DNA of 64,000 nt from Gemmatimonadota bacterium (GTDB lineage Bacteria > JAAXHH01). Shown here piece after piece: positions 46,872-55,772 of the stretch. Positions within the stretch are counted from its first letter, which is position 1. Each line of letters starts with the position of its first letter. The notes under the pieces are model-generated. The model was not told the DNA's origin and did no database searches. It worked only from the letters and a program-made list of their open reading frames with translations. The translations under genes and the position numbers were made by a program. The stretch lies in the NCBI GenBank assembly GCA_026705925.1, contig JAPOZT010000019.1:113878-177877 (forward strand), given 5' to 3'.

Positions 46872-47531
46872 CTAGAACCCGTAGCTGAGACCCAGTTTCA
46901 GGACCGGATACACGGATGCAACGCCCGGGAGGTCGTCGTTGGCCGATTCGGCCTCCGCATCCAGGTCCATCCTGAACTGCGGGTCTGAGGATATGGGACC
47001 GGTAGCCTCGAGGCTGAATTCCGGCGTCCCGTGGTAGGCTATCCCGACATCCAGGGCAAAGCCGAAACCGGTACCGACGGCGTTTCCCCACCCGATGCCC
47101 AGGTAGGGTGCGAGGCTGGAGGTCTCGAGCGAGCCGCGGATCGTTCCCACCTGGGCCTGGGTGTATACGTTGTTCCCAAATTCCACATCTTCCGTCGGTG
47201 CACCCTCGAGTCCAAGCGACCCCCCGAAGTACAGCACGCCCGCACTCAGGCGGAAGCCGCTTTCGTTCGGATACAGATCGATCACGGCCATCACGGTGGC
47301 AGCGGGTAGTTCCACATCCAACGCCACTTCATCCACGGTGGTCTCAAAGCTGACCGGCTGGAAATCGATCCCCCCTCGGAAGTTGATCCGGTTTGCGAGG
47401 GGCGTAGCGACCTGCGCCCCGATCCCGAGCGTGCCCACCTGGACGGAACCTGTAACCCCCTGTGCAAAAGCGGGGGATGCATCCAGACCCAGCAGTAAGA
47501 CGGCAATGTACCCGAATCTAAGGTTTCGCAT
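46872..47531 (-). CDS. Probable outer-membrane beta-barrel protein
   Basis: A 219-residue protein with a signal peptide (hydrophobic residues 7-22, cleavage after AFA at about 23). Alternating hydrophobic/polar strands follow to the end, finishing in LGLSYGF with a C-terminal Phe, the usual signature for outer-membrane insertion. It resembles small OmpW/OmpA-like barrels of eight strands. No periplasmic domain is present. It suggests an organism with an outer membrane. It is transcribed convergently with the HAD gene. Confidence 0.75.
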   Translation of the reverse strand: MRNLRFGYIAVLLLGLDASPAFAQGVTGSVQVGTLGIGAQVATPLANRINFRGGIDFQPVSFETTVDEVALDVELPAATVMAVIDLYPNESGFRLSAGVLYFGGSLGLEGAPTEDVEFGNNVYTQAQVGTIRGSLETSSLAPYLGIGWGNAVGTGFGFALDVGIAYHGTPEFSLEATGPISSDPQFRMDLDAEAESANDDLPGVASVYPVLKLGLSYGF

Positions 47532-47605
47532 CGTATATCCCTCGTAGATTACGCTCTAAATTGAATGATAAATCGGATTCGCGCTGTTCCTCACCTCAAC
47601 CCGAC

Positions 47606-48913
47606 TCAACCCCGCCCCGGCACGGCGATCCCGTACCGCTGCAGCGTGGTCTCGAGCGTCGGGCGTCCCAGGCGGATCCGGCCGTCGTTGAGCAGGTAGG
47701 AGAACAGGTAGCCGGCGCCGAGCATGAGGATCCCGATGAGGAAGCAGTACATGACCGCGCGGTCAGGATAGACGTCCTTGAGGTACCCCACGTACAGCGG
47801 TCCGAAAATCCCGGCGGCCGCCCACGCGGTCAGCACCGCGCCGTAGATGGTGGACATCTTCTTCGTGCCGAACACGTCGAGCACGAAGGAAGGCATGGTG
47901 GCGAAACCGCCGCCGAAACAGAGCAGCACGTAGCAGACCAGGGCGGAAAAAACCCAGGGGTTGGTCTCCGTCATGAGTATGCCGAAGACCACCATCTGGC
48001 TGCCGAGCAGCACCCTGAATACCGTAACCCTGCCGAACCGGTCGGATAGCAGTCCCCAGAACAGCCTCCCGAGACCGTTGCAGATCGAACTCACCGCGAT
48101 GAGCGTGGCGCCGTACTCGGCCAGGACGGTTGGTTCGATGGAATCATCCGCCAGGCCCCAGATTTCCTGGAGGATCTCCGATTGGAAACTGACGACCGAA
48201 ATCCCGGCCGCGATGTTGAAGAAGAAGACGATCCACATGAAGACGAACTGCGTGGTGCCCAGGTAGGTCCGGGCGTACTTCGGTTCGTCGGCCTCGTCGG
48301 GATCGGCCGCGGCCGTGGTCGAGGGACCCGTGACATCCGGCGGTGGATCGGAAAGGGCCAGGCTGCAGGGGATGAGAATCAGGGCGAAGATGATACCGAG
48401 CCAGATGAAGACTTCCGGAAGGGCACCCGCGGTCCGTACGATGAGGAAGGGCGCCAGGCCCTTGCTGAGCAGAAATGCCCCGACCCCGAACCCCATGACC
48501 ACGATCCCGGTAGCCAGTCCCTTGCGGTCCGGAAACCACTTGGCGACCGTTGCGACCGGCGTGACGTATCCCAGCCCGATGCCGGCGCCGCCGACCACCC
48601 CGTATCCGAGATAGAACAGCGGGATATACTCCATTTCCAGCGCCAGGCCCGAGATCAGATACCCGCAGGCAAACATGAAACTGCCGATCAGCGCGAGCTT
48701 GCGCGGACCCATCTTCGGCAACATGTTCCCGGCCCACGCCGCCGACACGCCGAGGGTGAAGATGGCGATGCTGAAAGCCCAGGCCGTCTCGGTATGGGTC
48801 CAGCCGATCTGGCGCACCAGTATCGTCTGAAAGAAGCTCCAGGCGTAGACCGTTCCGAAGCAGATCTGAAGCGCCGTGCAGAAGAGCGCGATGGCGCTTC
48901 GGGGAATGCGCAT
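47606..48913 (-). CDS. MFS transporter, oxalate/formate antiporter-like family
   Basis: A 435-residue major-facilitator protein with twelve predicted helices in two halves separated by an acidic loop near residues 190-215. The first half starts ICFGTVYAWSFFQTILV with YGVVGGAGIGLGYVTPVATVA later, a form common to the OFA (oxalate/formate antiporter) family. MGPRKLALIGS is the MFS loop 2-3 motif. The substrate is probably a small carboxylate, but this rests on family resemblance only. It begins 14 bases after the sensor gene. Confidence 0.88.
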   Translation of the reverse strand: MRIPRSAIALFCTALQICFGTVYAWSFFQTILVRQIGWTHTETAWAFSIAIFTLGVSAAWAGNMLPKMGPRKLALIGSFMFACGYLISGLALEMEYIPLFYLGYGVVGGAGIGLGYVTPVATVAKWFPDRKGLATGIVVMGFGVGAFLLSKGLAPFLIVRTAGALPEVFIWLGIIFALILIPCSLALSDPPPDVTGPSTTAAADPDEADEPKYARTYLGTTQFVFMWIVFFFNIAAGISVVSFQSEILQEIWGLADDSIEPTVLAEYGATLIAVSSICNGLGRLFWGLLSDRFGRVTVFRVLLGSQMVVFGILMTETNPWVFSALVCYVLLCFGGGFATMPSFVLDVFGTKKMSTIYGAVLTAWAAAGIFGPLYVGYLKDVYPDRAVMYCFLIGILMLGAGYLFSYLLNDGRIRLGRPTLETTLQRYGIAVPGRG

Positions 48914-48927
48914 CGCCTATCCTCCCC

Positions 48928-49683
48928 TTACCGGACGTTTCCCGGTGGCGCGCTGGGCGCACCGGATCCGGTCGCACCGGAACCGGGTGGTTGATCGGAG
49001 ATGTGTCGGAAGAGGCGGGCCAGGTCGCCCACTTCATCGTCGCGGCCAAGGAGGTCGTCGGCCGTGGATTCCGTCTCCTTGTTGCCCGCGATGCTGACGG
49101 CGTAGGCGAGCAGTTCCGCGAGGGGCTTCGCGGCGAGATTGACCAGCCAGATTGACGCGAGGACGCCCACGACCAGGAATATGCATATGAGGATGACCTG
49201 CTGGCCGATGGCGCGCTGGATCTTGAGGGCGACCTCGTCCTGGTCCATGCCCACGTGCACCGTACCCGCCACACCCGCCAGGATGGGACTGCCGACCTCC
49301 AGGAAATCGCCCAGGCCAGGGATGCTTCGCTCCACCGGCTCGGTATTCGCGTGATCGCTCGCCAGTATTTCCTCGGGAATCCCCGGCACGAAGGTATGGG
49401 CGAGATACTCGCCGTCCTCGCTGGTGATGTAGATATACCGGATGCCCTGGATCTCGACGAACTGATCGATCATCGACTGCAGTGTGGCCAGATTCCGGTT
49501 GAGCAGGATATCGACACTGGAGTCGGCGATGCTTTTGGCGATGTTCTGGCTGTTGGTCTCGTACTCCGACGTCAACTGAGTATCTACAGTGTATATACAG
49601 AGGGCGGACGTGCAGAGGACGATGACGCCGAAGAGCAGGAAGATCCCGAAGCGGGTGCGCTGGAAGAGCTTCTGTACTTTCAT
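48928..49683 (-). CDS. Membrane sensor-like protein with a periplasmic domain and no output domain
   Basis: A 251-residue protein: an N-terminal helix (about 10-32), a periplasmic domain of about 120 residues with ATLQSMIDQFVEIQGIRYIYITSE (single-Cache-like), a second helix (about 160-185) and a HAMP-like cytoplasmic segment (residues about 186-225). It ends without kinase, methyl-accepting or cyclase domain, in a Gly/Ser/Pro-rich tail (about 232-251). The stop is in frame, so it does not look truncated by a frameshift. It begins two bases after the binding-protein gene. Confidence 0.72.
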   Translation of the reverse strand: MKVQKLFQRTRFGIFLLFGVIVLCTSALCIYTVDTQLTSEYETNSQNIAKSIADSSVDILLNRNLATLQSMIDQFVEIQGIRYIYITSEDGEYLAHTFVPGIPEEILASDHANTEPVERSIPGLGDFLEVGSPILAGVAGTVHVGMDQDEVALKIQRAIGQQVILICIFLVVGVLASIWLVNLAAKPLAELLAYAVSIAGNKETESTADDLLGRDDEVGDLARLFRHISDQPPGSGATGSGAPSAPPGNVR

Positions 49684-49684
49684 G

Positions 49685-51085
49685 CTAGGATAGCCAGCCT
49701 TGCCAGTCCTCCAGGGTCACGAACCGGCCCTCCTGGACGACGGTATAGTAGACGGTCTGCAGACCCTGCCGGCGGTCCGGTCCGAAGGAGACCCGCTCGC
49801 TGATCCCGAGATCGTAGTTGTCGACCGAGAACACGGCTTCCTCTAGCCCGTCGCGGTCGGGACTTCCTCCCAGGCGCCGCAGGATCTCGGTCATCAGCTT
49901 GGCGTCCAGAAAACCCTCGAGACTCACGAAACTCTGCGGAAAGGGGCTGTACGACTCCTGGACGAGTTCTTCCGGAACCGCCGGATCGTAGCGTTCCATC
50001 AGTTCGCGGTATTCCCGAACGGCCGGAATGGACGTGTCCTCGTAGCTCGGGACCACCTGGGAGTTGACGAGATAACGGGAATAGGTCTCCACGTCTTCCC
50101 CGAGGTCGCTGAGCAGCTGGAGCATGTTCTCACTGCCCACGAACGACAGATTGGCAATGGGCACGCGAAGGTCGCGGTCGACCGCGTCCCGGGCGAAGGC
50201 CGCACAGGCCGCGTAGGACCCGATGCAGATGACGGCATCCGGTGAGTTGGCCTTGAGGATCTCCACCTGCTCCCGCATGCTGCCGGTGAAACGCGAGCCC
50301 CTCCGGTAGGTCGCCTCGCCCGCGAGCCGCTCACCGTGCCGGTCCAGCGCCGCCCGCACCCCGGCCCATCCGCTTCTGCCGTAGGCGTCGGCCTGGTAGA
50401 ACACGCCGATTCTTCTTTTACCCGCGGCAAGGAAGTTGTTGACGAGACCGGCCGTCTCCTGCCGGTAGGACGCCCTGAGGTTGAAGGCGAAATCACCGTA
50501 AGGCGGCTCCCGCTGGGGCTGGGCGCCGGTGAAGGGGAAGAACAGGTACACCTGCTCGTCCTGGAACTTCTTCAGCAGGGGAAGCACACGTGTTACGGTC
50601 GGCGTGCCCACGTACCCGAAGAGCAGAAACACATTGTCCTCGAGCATGAGCTTCATGGTGTTCCGGACACAGGGATCCGGCTGGTAACCGTCGTCGTACA
50701 GCTTCAGGGTGATCTTGCGGCCGGCCACGCCGCCGTTGTCGTTGACGTGATTGAAATAGGCCATGGCGCCGCGATACAGTTCGCTGCCGAGGCCCCTGGA
50801 AGGACCGGAGAAGGCGGCCGACATGCCCAGAACGATCTCATCATCCGTCGCGCCTTCGAACCCGGTTTCCAATTCCTGTGCTGAGACCATGTTCAAACCT
50901 CCGAAAAAGGTACCGGCGTCCTTCCGGCCTGCCTGGCCCGTCCGGCCCGCCCGGCCAGCCCAGCCCGCGCAGTAAACCGCAAGCAGTCCCGCCAGGCCGC
51001 GGCGCAACATGGTCCTCCGCGTTAACAACGGCGCAGGCGACCCGGGCCTATCCCCTGAATGACCTTTACCGTCACGCCCACTCAT
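49685..51085 (-). CDS. Periplasmic amino-acid/amide-binding protein (ABC substrate-binding type)
   Basis: A 466-residue type I periplasmic-binding protein of the leucine/branched-chain amino acid or urea/amide class: DDEIVLGMSAAFSGPSRG at the domain start, then NDNGGVAGRKITLKLYDD and RRIGVFYQADAYGRSGW. A Tat-like signal precedes it (LTRRTMLRRGLAGLLAVY), followed by a 9-bp repeat tract. Start chosen at 51085 because GAGGAAACGT precedes it; TTG/ATG at 51103/51100 are possible. No permease or ATPase gene is near, and the sensor gene is next door, so it may work as a ligand sensor rather than in uptake. Confidence 0.85.
   Translation of the reverse strand: MSGRDGKGHSGDRPGSPAPLLTRRTMLRRGLAGLLAVYCAGWAGRAGRTGQAGRKDAGTFFGGLNMVSAQELETGFEGATDDEIVLGMSAAFSGPSRGLGSELYRGAMAYFNHVNDNGGVAGRKITLKLYDDGYQPDPCVRNTMKLMLEDNVFLLFGYVGTPTVTRVLPLLKKFQDEQVYLFFPFTGAQPQREPPYGDFAFNLRASYRQETAGLVNNFLAAGKRRIGVFYQADAYGRSGWAGVRAALDRHGERLAGEATYRRGSRFTGSMREQVEILKANSPDAVICIGSYAACAAFARDAVDRDLRVPIANLSFVGSENMLQLLSDLGEDVETYSRYLVNSQVVPSYEDTSIPAVREYRELMERYDPAVPEELVQESYSPFPQSFVSLEGFLDAKLMTEILRRLGGSPDRDGLEEAVFSVDNYDLGISERVSFGPDRRQGLQTVYYTVVQEGRFVTLEDWQGWLS
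50927..50971 (-). repeat. 9-bp coding tandem repeat
   Basis: Five degenerate copies of GGCCCGCCC starting at 50927. On the minus strand they encode the AGR/AGQ repeats just after the signal region of the binding protein. Confidence 0.7.
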
Positions 51086-51103
51086 ACGTTTCCTCGTCAT
51101 CAA

Positions 51104-51329
51104 ATGAGCCGTGAATGTTTCTCTTCGTGAGTCTTACGAGTCTCACGGCCGTCCGGCAACCGCATCCGGGCCGATACTTTGACTATACCGGGAATCGCAG
51201 TACGAATATCTGGTATGGGAAATGTACCAAATGTTTCCGTCTTGGAAACTGTTGTAATGATTCAAAATGATAAGACCGGGACTACCCCGTTGCAAGGTAT
51301 TTTTGCGACTCTATGGATCGCGCCGCGGC
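51104..51329. other. Spacer between two leftward genes
   Basis: About 226 bases between the end of the class V aminotransferase gene and the binding-protein start; both lie on the minus strand. The centre (51180-51310) is A+T-richer and could hold the promoter of the binding-protein gene. I see no hairpin with a T-run. Confidence 0.4.
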
Positions 51330-52736
51330 CTACCTTCTCATTCGTTCCGGATCGAATTCGTACCTGCTGTACGGTTCCGGCAGGCCGTTCTCTGCCGCCT
51401 CTTCCATCACGTCGCTAAAGTAATCGAGCTCAGACAGCGTGGTGTACAGATTCGGCGTGATACGAACCCACGTACGACCGGTGTCCTCCCGGTCGTACCG
51501 GCCCCGGGAAGTCCGAATCTGATGTTCATTCCAAAGGTAGTCCCGAATACCGGTCGGATCGGCCCCTTCGATTCCAACCCCGGCGATACAGCAACTCATT
51601 TCGGGGGCCGTCGGGGTGTATACCCGTATCTTGGGGTGGCTTTGAAGCCGTTCCGCCCAGTAATTCTTCAGGTAACGAAGCCGTTCTTCCTTGCGTTTCG
51701 GTCCGATGGCGTTGTGAAAAGCGACGGCCTCGCCGATGGCGAGGAACGGCGGCAGGGGTTGGGTACCGACGGATTCGTATTTCTGCATGCTCGTCAGGGG
51801 GTTGAATCTGAGACTCATGGTCGGGCCGTACAGCGGCTCGATCTTCTCGACGTGTTCGCGCTTCATGTGCAGCAAGCCGGTCCCTTTCGGCGCGCTGAGC
51901 CATTTGTGCAGGCTCGCTCCGTAATAGTCGCAGTTCAGGTCGGAGACCTTAAAATCCAGGTGGGCGACGGCATGGGCGCCGTCCACGACGACTTCGATCC
52001 CGTGCCGATGGGCCAGGTCGCAGATCTGCCGGATCGGAAACACCTGACCGGTAGTGTACGTGATGTGGGACACCAGGATGACGCGGGTCTTCGATGTAAT
52101 GCCATTTTCAATGGCCTTCACCAGCTCATCCATGGATCCTGCGGGAAAGGGTACGGGCACCTCGACCAGTTTGATCCCTTCCTTCTTCTCCCGATCCCGC
52201 ACGACCCGCACCAGGGAAGGATAGTCATGGGTCGTGGTGAGGACTTCGTCACCCCGGTTCAGCGGGATGCCGTACAGGACCGTCTTGAGCGCCTCAGTGG
52301 TGTTGCGCACGAGGGCGATTTCATCGGGGCTGCTCCCGAACTGCCGCGCCACGGACTTCTTCACGGTACTCATGCGGTCCCTGGCCATGTCAACGAACAC
52401 CCCATACGGGTTCTGTTCCTGTTCCCATATGTATCGAATGAACGCTTCGGTGACGACGCGAGGCGTAGGGCAGGCATAGCCGTTATCCAGGTTGATCAGG
52501 CTGCGGTCCACCGTGTATGCCCGCTTGACTTCGCGCCAGAGCCCTTCGTCACGGGCGGCCTCTTGCGGCGTGAGATCCGCGGTTTCACTTACCGCGGCTT
52601 CGACGCCCCGGAAGGAATCGGGACCGAGGAACGTGGCCAAACCGGCCGTTACGCCGGCGGTTTTCAGGAAATGCCGCCGTTCCATGGTATTCGGGCGTCC
52701 CGTGGGACGGTAGTTTGCATCGCTTTCCGATCTCAT
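51330..52736 (-). CDS. Tat-exported class V aminotransferase/isopenicillin N epimerase-like PLP enzyme
   Basis: A 468-residue class V PLP enzyme. The catalytic Lys278 is in YYGASLHKWLSAPKG and the ring-binding Asp252 in VVVDGAHAVAHL; EVLTTTHDYPSL and LVSHITYTTGQVFP fit isopenicillin N epimerase and related cysteine-desulfurase-fold enzymes. The N-terminus has a twin-arginine signal (MERRHFLKTAG, residues 18-28), so the folded enzyme is probably exported with its cofactor. The start at 52736 follows AAAGGAGTTTTGTC; the frame is open beyond it without a ribosome-binding site. Confidence 0.9.
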   Translation of the reverse strand: MRSESDANYRPTGRPNTMERRHFLKTAGVTAGLATFLGPDSFRGVEAAVSETADLTPQEAARDEGLWREVKRAYTVDRSLINLDNGYACPTPRVVTEAFIRYIWEQEQNPYGVFVDMARDRMSTVKKSVARQFGSSPDEIALVRNTTEALKTVLYGIPLNRGDEVLTTTHDYPSLVRVVRDREKKEGIKLVEVPVPFPAGSMDELVKAIENGITSKTRVILVSHITYTTGQVFPIRQICDLAHRHGIEVVVDGAHAVAHLDFKVSDLNCDYYGASLHKWLSAPKGTGLLHMKREHVEKIEPLYGPTMSLRFNPLTSMQKYESVGTQPLPPFLAIGEAVAFHNAIGPKRKEERLRYLKNYWAERLQSHPKIRVYTPTAPEMSCCIAGVGIEGADPTGIRDYLWNEHQIRTSRGRYDREDTGRTWVRITPNLYTTLSELDYFSDVMEEAAENGLPEPYSRYEFDPERMRR

Positions 52737-52935
52737 GACAAAACTCCTTTGATCTGCGAGGTCGCGCCGGCATCCTCGATCCAGCATCCTGGTTTCGGAG
52801 CGGTACTTAAAATGGGAATGCATCCTTGACTGCGTAATAAACAGTTTTACACTTTGGATACCCAGGACATTCAAGAGGGAAAGCGCAAGACGGAAAGCAC
52901 CAACTTGTAGTTTCGATCAGGAAAGTGATCCTTCC
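52737..52935. other. Divergent intergenic region
   Basis: 199 bases between the Tat enzyme (minus) and a methyltransferase (plus). It is A+T-richer around 52800-52880 and likely holds both promoters. No distinct operator was seen. Confidence 0.4.
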
Positions 52936-53619
52936 ATGGACCCGCGCCTGCGGCAGAGCATGAACGAGTATTACAACGAACGGGCGGCCGAGTTCGACGA
53001 AATCTACACGCTGGGCAGGCCGCCCGGTACGGTTTCGGATCCGGAGTTGTACAAGGAAGAGGCCCGGTCCCTGGGGATTCTCGTTCGGGAACACTGTCGC
53101 GGCAGCGTCTTGGATATCCCCTGCGGAACGGGCTACTGGCTACAGTTCTATGCTGCAAACAGTTCGGCGATCACGCTCGTGGACCAGTCGGAGAACATGC
53201 TCGGGGAGGGAAGGCAGAAGGCGCGCGCCCATGGCGTTGAGCCGATCACCAGGTTCATGAAGACCGACGCCCTCGAGGTGTCGCCGGAAGAACGGTCCTT
53301 CGATGCCGTTCTGGTAGGGTTCTTCCTCAGCCACGTCACGGACAGCCAGATAGACCTGTTTTTCCATAGGCTGCGAAACGCGCTGAAACCGGACGGACGC
53401 ATTGTCATCCTGGACTCCAACTGGACGCGATTCCGCGGATCCCGGCCCAAGGAAGGCACCACGGTACGCACGCTCAATGACGGGCGGCAATACGAGATCT
53501 ACAAGCGGTACTTCGAAGGAGCGGATTTCGACAGGATGTCAGAAGCCTGCGAAATGGATTTCACCGTGCAATTCGAGGGAAAGCTCTACCTCGGCGTCAC
53601 GGGAACGGTGCGTGAATGA
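52936..53619 (+). CDS. Class I SAM-dependent methyltransferase
   Basis: A 227-residue methyltransferase: motif I SVLDIPCGTGYWLQ (residues 57-70), ITLVDQSENML, DAVLVGFFLSHV at motif IV and LKPDGRIVILDSNW at post-motif V. MNEYYNERAAEFDEIY at the start is typical of the ubiquinone/menaquinone-type small methyltransferases. The stop overlaps the next methyltransferase start by ATGA. Confidence 0.9.
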   Translation: MDPRLRQSMNEYYNERAAEFDEIYTLGRPPGTVSDPELYKEEARSLGILVREHCRGSVLDIPCGTGYWLQFYAANSSAITLVDQSENMLGEGRQKARAHGVEPITRFMKTDALEVSPEERSFDAVLVGFFLSHVTDSQIDLFFHRLRNALKPDGRIVILDSNWTRFRGSRPKEGTTVRTLNDGRQYEIYKRYFEGADFDRMSEACEMDFTVQFEGKLYLGVTGTVRE

Positions 53620-54374
53620 GCGATCAAATGCACGACCGGGGACCGGCGCCGGATTCTCTCGGTCGCGGACCGGCGCCAGATTCGCGCGACCTGGAACCGG
53701 AGAGCCTGCATCGGGCGACGATCGAGTACTACAACCTGCGCCAGGTCCATGGCGACATGCCGCACAGAATACCACGCGGTCCCGCGCCTGATCTGCCCGC
53801 CGAACAGGCCAGGATGGTCCGGGAATCGCAGGAGGCCATGCGCGGCCGGCGGGTGCTCGAGGTAGCGAGCGGTACGGGATCGGCGAGCCGGGAAATCGCG
53901 GAAACCGCGATGTCGGTAACAGGGATAGAGATCGCTCTCAATATGCTGGACCTGGCCGCGGCAAACGACAACCCGTCCAATGTAAGCTATCTGGCCGGCG
54001 ACGCCTTCGACCTTGGATCCATCGCGCCGGGCAGGCGTTTTGACGGCGGTTTTGCGGCTGGATTCCTGCACACCTGTCCCGCTTCGAGATACGCGGAGTT
54101 CCTGCATGGTTTCCACGCTCGGCTCGAGCAAGGTGCTGTCGTGTTCATGCGGTCGTCCAGGCCGACAAGTCCCGACGCGGTAAGCAGGCTCTTCATGGTC
54201 GAAGGCCGGACCGACCAGTTCATGACGCGGCAGTTATCCGACGGGTCCGAGTACATTATGGTGGAAAACGACCCGACTGAAGAAGACCTGCAGCGCATAT
54301 TCGAGCCCCTGTCGAATAACCTGATGGTACACGTCGGCAACTACTGGTGGTGGATCCGGTACGAACTGCCCTGA
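53616..54374 (+). CDS. SAM-dependent methyltransferase with repeated N-terminal segment
   Basis: A 252-residue methyltransferase; motif I is RVLEVASGTGSAS (residues 79-91), followed by VTGIEIALNMLDLA and DGGFAAGFLHTCPAS. It starts four bases inside the preceding gene, so the two methyltransferases are translationally coupled. The N-terminal 25 residues contain two copies of GPAPDS encoded by a 27-bp direct repeat and are not part of the fold. The substrate is unknown. Confidence 0.85.
   Translation: MSDQMHDRGPAPDSLGRGPAPDSRDLEPESLHRATIEYYNLRQVHGDMPHRIPRGPAPDLPAEQARMVRESQEAMRGRRVLEVASGTGSASREIAETAMSVTGIEIALNMLDLAAANDNPSNVSYLAGDAFDLGSIAPGRRFDGGFAAGFLHTCPASRYAEFLHGFHARLEQGAVVFMRSSRPTSPDAVSRLFMVEGRTDQFMTRQLSDGSEYIMVENDPTEEDLQRIFEPLSNNLMVHVGNYWWWIRYELP
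53640..53693 (+). repeat. 27-bp direct repeat inside the methyltransferase 5' end
   Basis: GGACCGGCGCCRGATTC occurs at 53640 and 53667 as the core of a 27-base period. It encodes two GPAPDS units. Confidence 0.75.
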
Positions 54375-54383
54375 GGCTGTGTC

Positions 54384-55265
54384 ATGTACGACATTGTGCA
54401 ACATGACCACGCGGACGAACTTCTGGCGCTTTCCGGCGCATACCTGGAAAAGCGCGAGAGCGAGAACAACCTGCCCCTGGGCCTTGCGCACACACTGGCC
54501 AGGGATCCGTACTACTTCGGCGACGATCCGCCGCTGCTCCTGAGCATTCTGGATAGCGGCGATCCGGTGGGCGTAGCGGTCAGGTCGCCGCCCCACAGAA
54601 TCGTCCTGAGCATATACGACACGGAAATCGATGGTGCCGTGGACCGGCTTGTTCAGCACCTGCAAAACAGGAAGGTACGGGTGCCGGGCGTAGTGGGACC
54701 GGAGACTGAAGCCCGGTGCTTCTGCAGTCAGTGGATAAGGACTTCCCCCGGGTGTTCGGCGATTCCTCGAAAACGGCTGCGGGCATTCGAGTCTCGTAGC
54801 GTGATCGACGTGCCGCTCGCTCCGGGCAGCCTGAGACTGGCCGAAACGGCGGACCAACGCCTGATGGCACGATGGATCGCGGCGTTCTCGCGGGAAGCGA
54901 CAGGGGAGGAACCCGATCCGGAGAAAGCGGACCGCAACGCGATGAAGTACATTGCGGAGAGAAACCTGTACATCTGGGAGGACGATGGACCGGTGTCGAT
55001 CGCCAGGCAGTCACGGGCCATGAAAAACGGTACGAATGTCACCATGGTTTACACGCCTGACGCGTTACGAAACCGGGGATACGCGACTTCGTGCGTTTAC
55101 GCGTTGACGAGGAAATTGCTTGCGGACCGATACAGTTTCTGTAGCCTGTTTACCGACCTGTCCAACCCGGCCTCCAACCGCATCTATCAGAAAATCGGTT
55201 ACGTGCCCCTGGGCGACTGGCTGGAATTCGATTTCGATTGCGCTGTGGAATCTGCCGACTGCTAA
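54384..55265 (+). CDS. GNAT acetyltransferase
   Basis: A 293-residue protein. The C-terminal half is a GNAT domain: LRLAETADQRLMARWIAAFS, then VTMVYTPDALRNRGYATSCV (the acetyl-CoA loop R-N-R-G-Y-A), and SNPASNRIYQKIGYVPLGD. The N-terminal half (residues 1-145) also looks like a degenerate GNAT fold. Proteins of this double-GNAT layout are common in bacteria and mostly uncharacterised. It starts 10 bases after the methyltransferase stop. Confidence 0.85.
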   Translation: MYDIVQHDHADELLALSGAYLEKRESENNLPLGLAHTLARDPYYFGDDPPLLLSILDSGDPVGVAVRSPPHRIVLSIYDTEIDGAVDRLVQHLQNRKVRVPGVVGPETEARCFCSQWIRTSPGCSAIPRKRLRAFESRSVIDVPLAPGSLRLAETADQRLMARWIAAFSREATGEEPDPEKADRNAMKYIAERNLYIWEDDGPVSIARQSRAMKNGTNVTMVYTPDALRNRGYATSCVYALTRKLLADRYSFCSLFTDLSNPASNRIYQKIGYVPLGDWLEFDFDCAVESADC

Positions 55266-55314
55266 CTCCTGTGTTCGTATATTCCCGAATCGCACCAAAA
55301 AGAGGGCCCGTCAC

Positions 55315-55746
55315 ATGGCGAAGATCACGGAATTCAAAGGATACACCAGCGAAGACCAGGCCAATATACCCGATATCCCGAAACCGGAAACGCCTCCCGA
55401 CCCCATGATCGTGAATGCCCAGGATGGTGTGCCGGTCGTCTATCCCGGTTGCAACGGCCTGGGGGTCAGAGTGGTACATCCCGTCAATCCCAATGCCCCC
55501 GCCGAGAACATGGGCCTGGTGCTTTTTTACGTGCCGCCCCATGTCATTCTTGAACCAGGTTCGCATCCCACCGAAGAGACTTATGTCATCCTCGAGGGAT
55601 CGGGGGAAATGACCTTCGCGAATTATAAACGTGATGTGAAAAAGGGCGACTTCGTCTATCTGCCGCCCTGGTGTCTGCACGGTATAGAAAACACCGGTAC
55701 CGAAACCCTGGTCGTACTCATCTGCACCTCTCCTCCCAATCCGTAG
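55315..55746 (+). CDS. Cupin-domain protein
   Basis: A 143-residue single cupin. Motif 1 is EPGSHPTEETYVILEGSG, in which the second His is Thr, and motif 2 is GDFVYLPPWCLHGIENTG with an intact His and Asn. The metal site may therefore be weaker than usual. Start at 55315 follows AAAAAGAGGGCCCG. It lies on the same strand between GNAT and PhyH genes and is 26 bases from the PhyH start. Confidence 0.88.
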   Translation: MAKITEFKGYTSEDQANIPDIPKPETPPDPMIVNAQDGVPVVYPGCNGLGVRVVHPVNPNAPAENMGLVLFYVPPHVILEPGSHPTEETYVILEGSGEMTFANYKRDVKKGDFVYLPPWCLHGIENTGTETLVVLICTSPPNP

Positions 55747-55772
55747 GCTCAAGGAGCCAAGGAGCGCAGGTT

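Noticed and set aside
51267-52829. Long plus-strand open frame over the Tat enzyme
   Set aside because: It covers a well-supported PLP enzyme on the other strand and has low-complexity composition.
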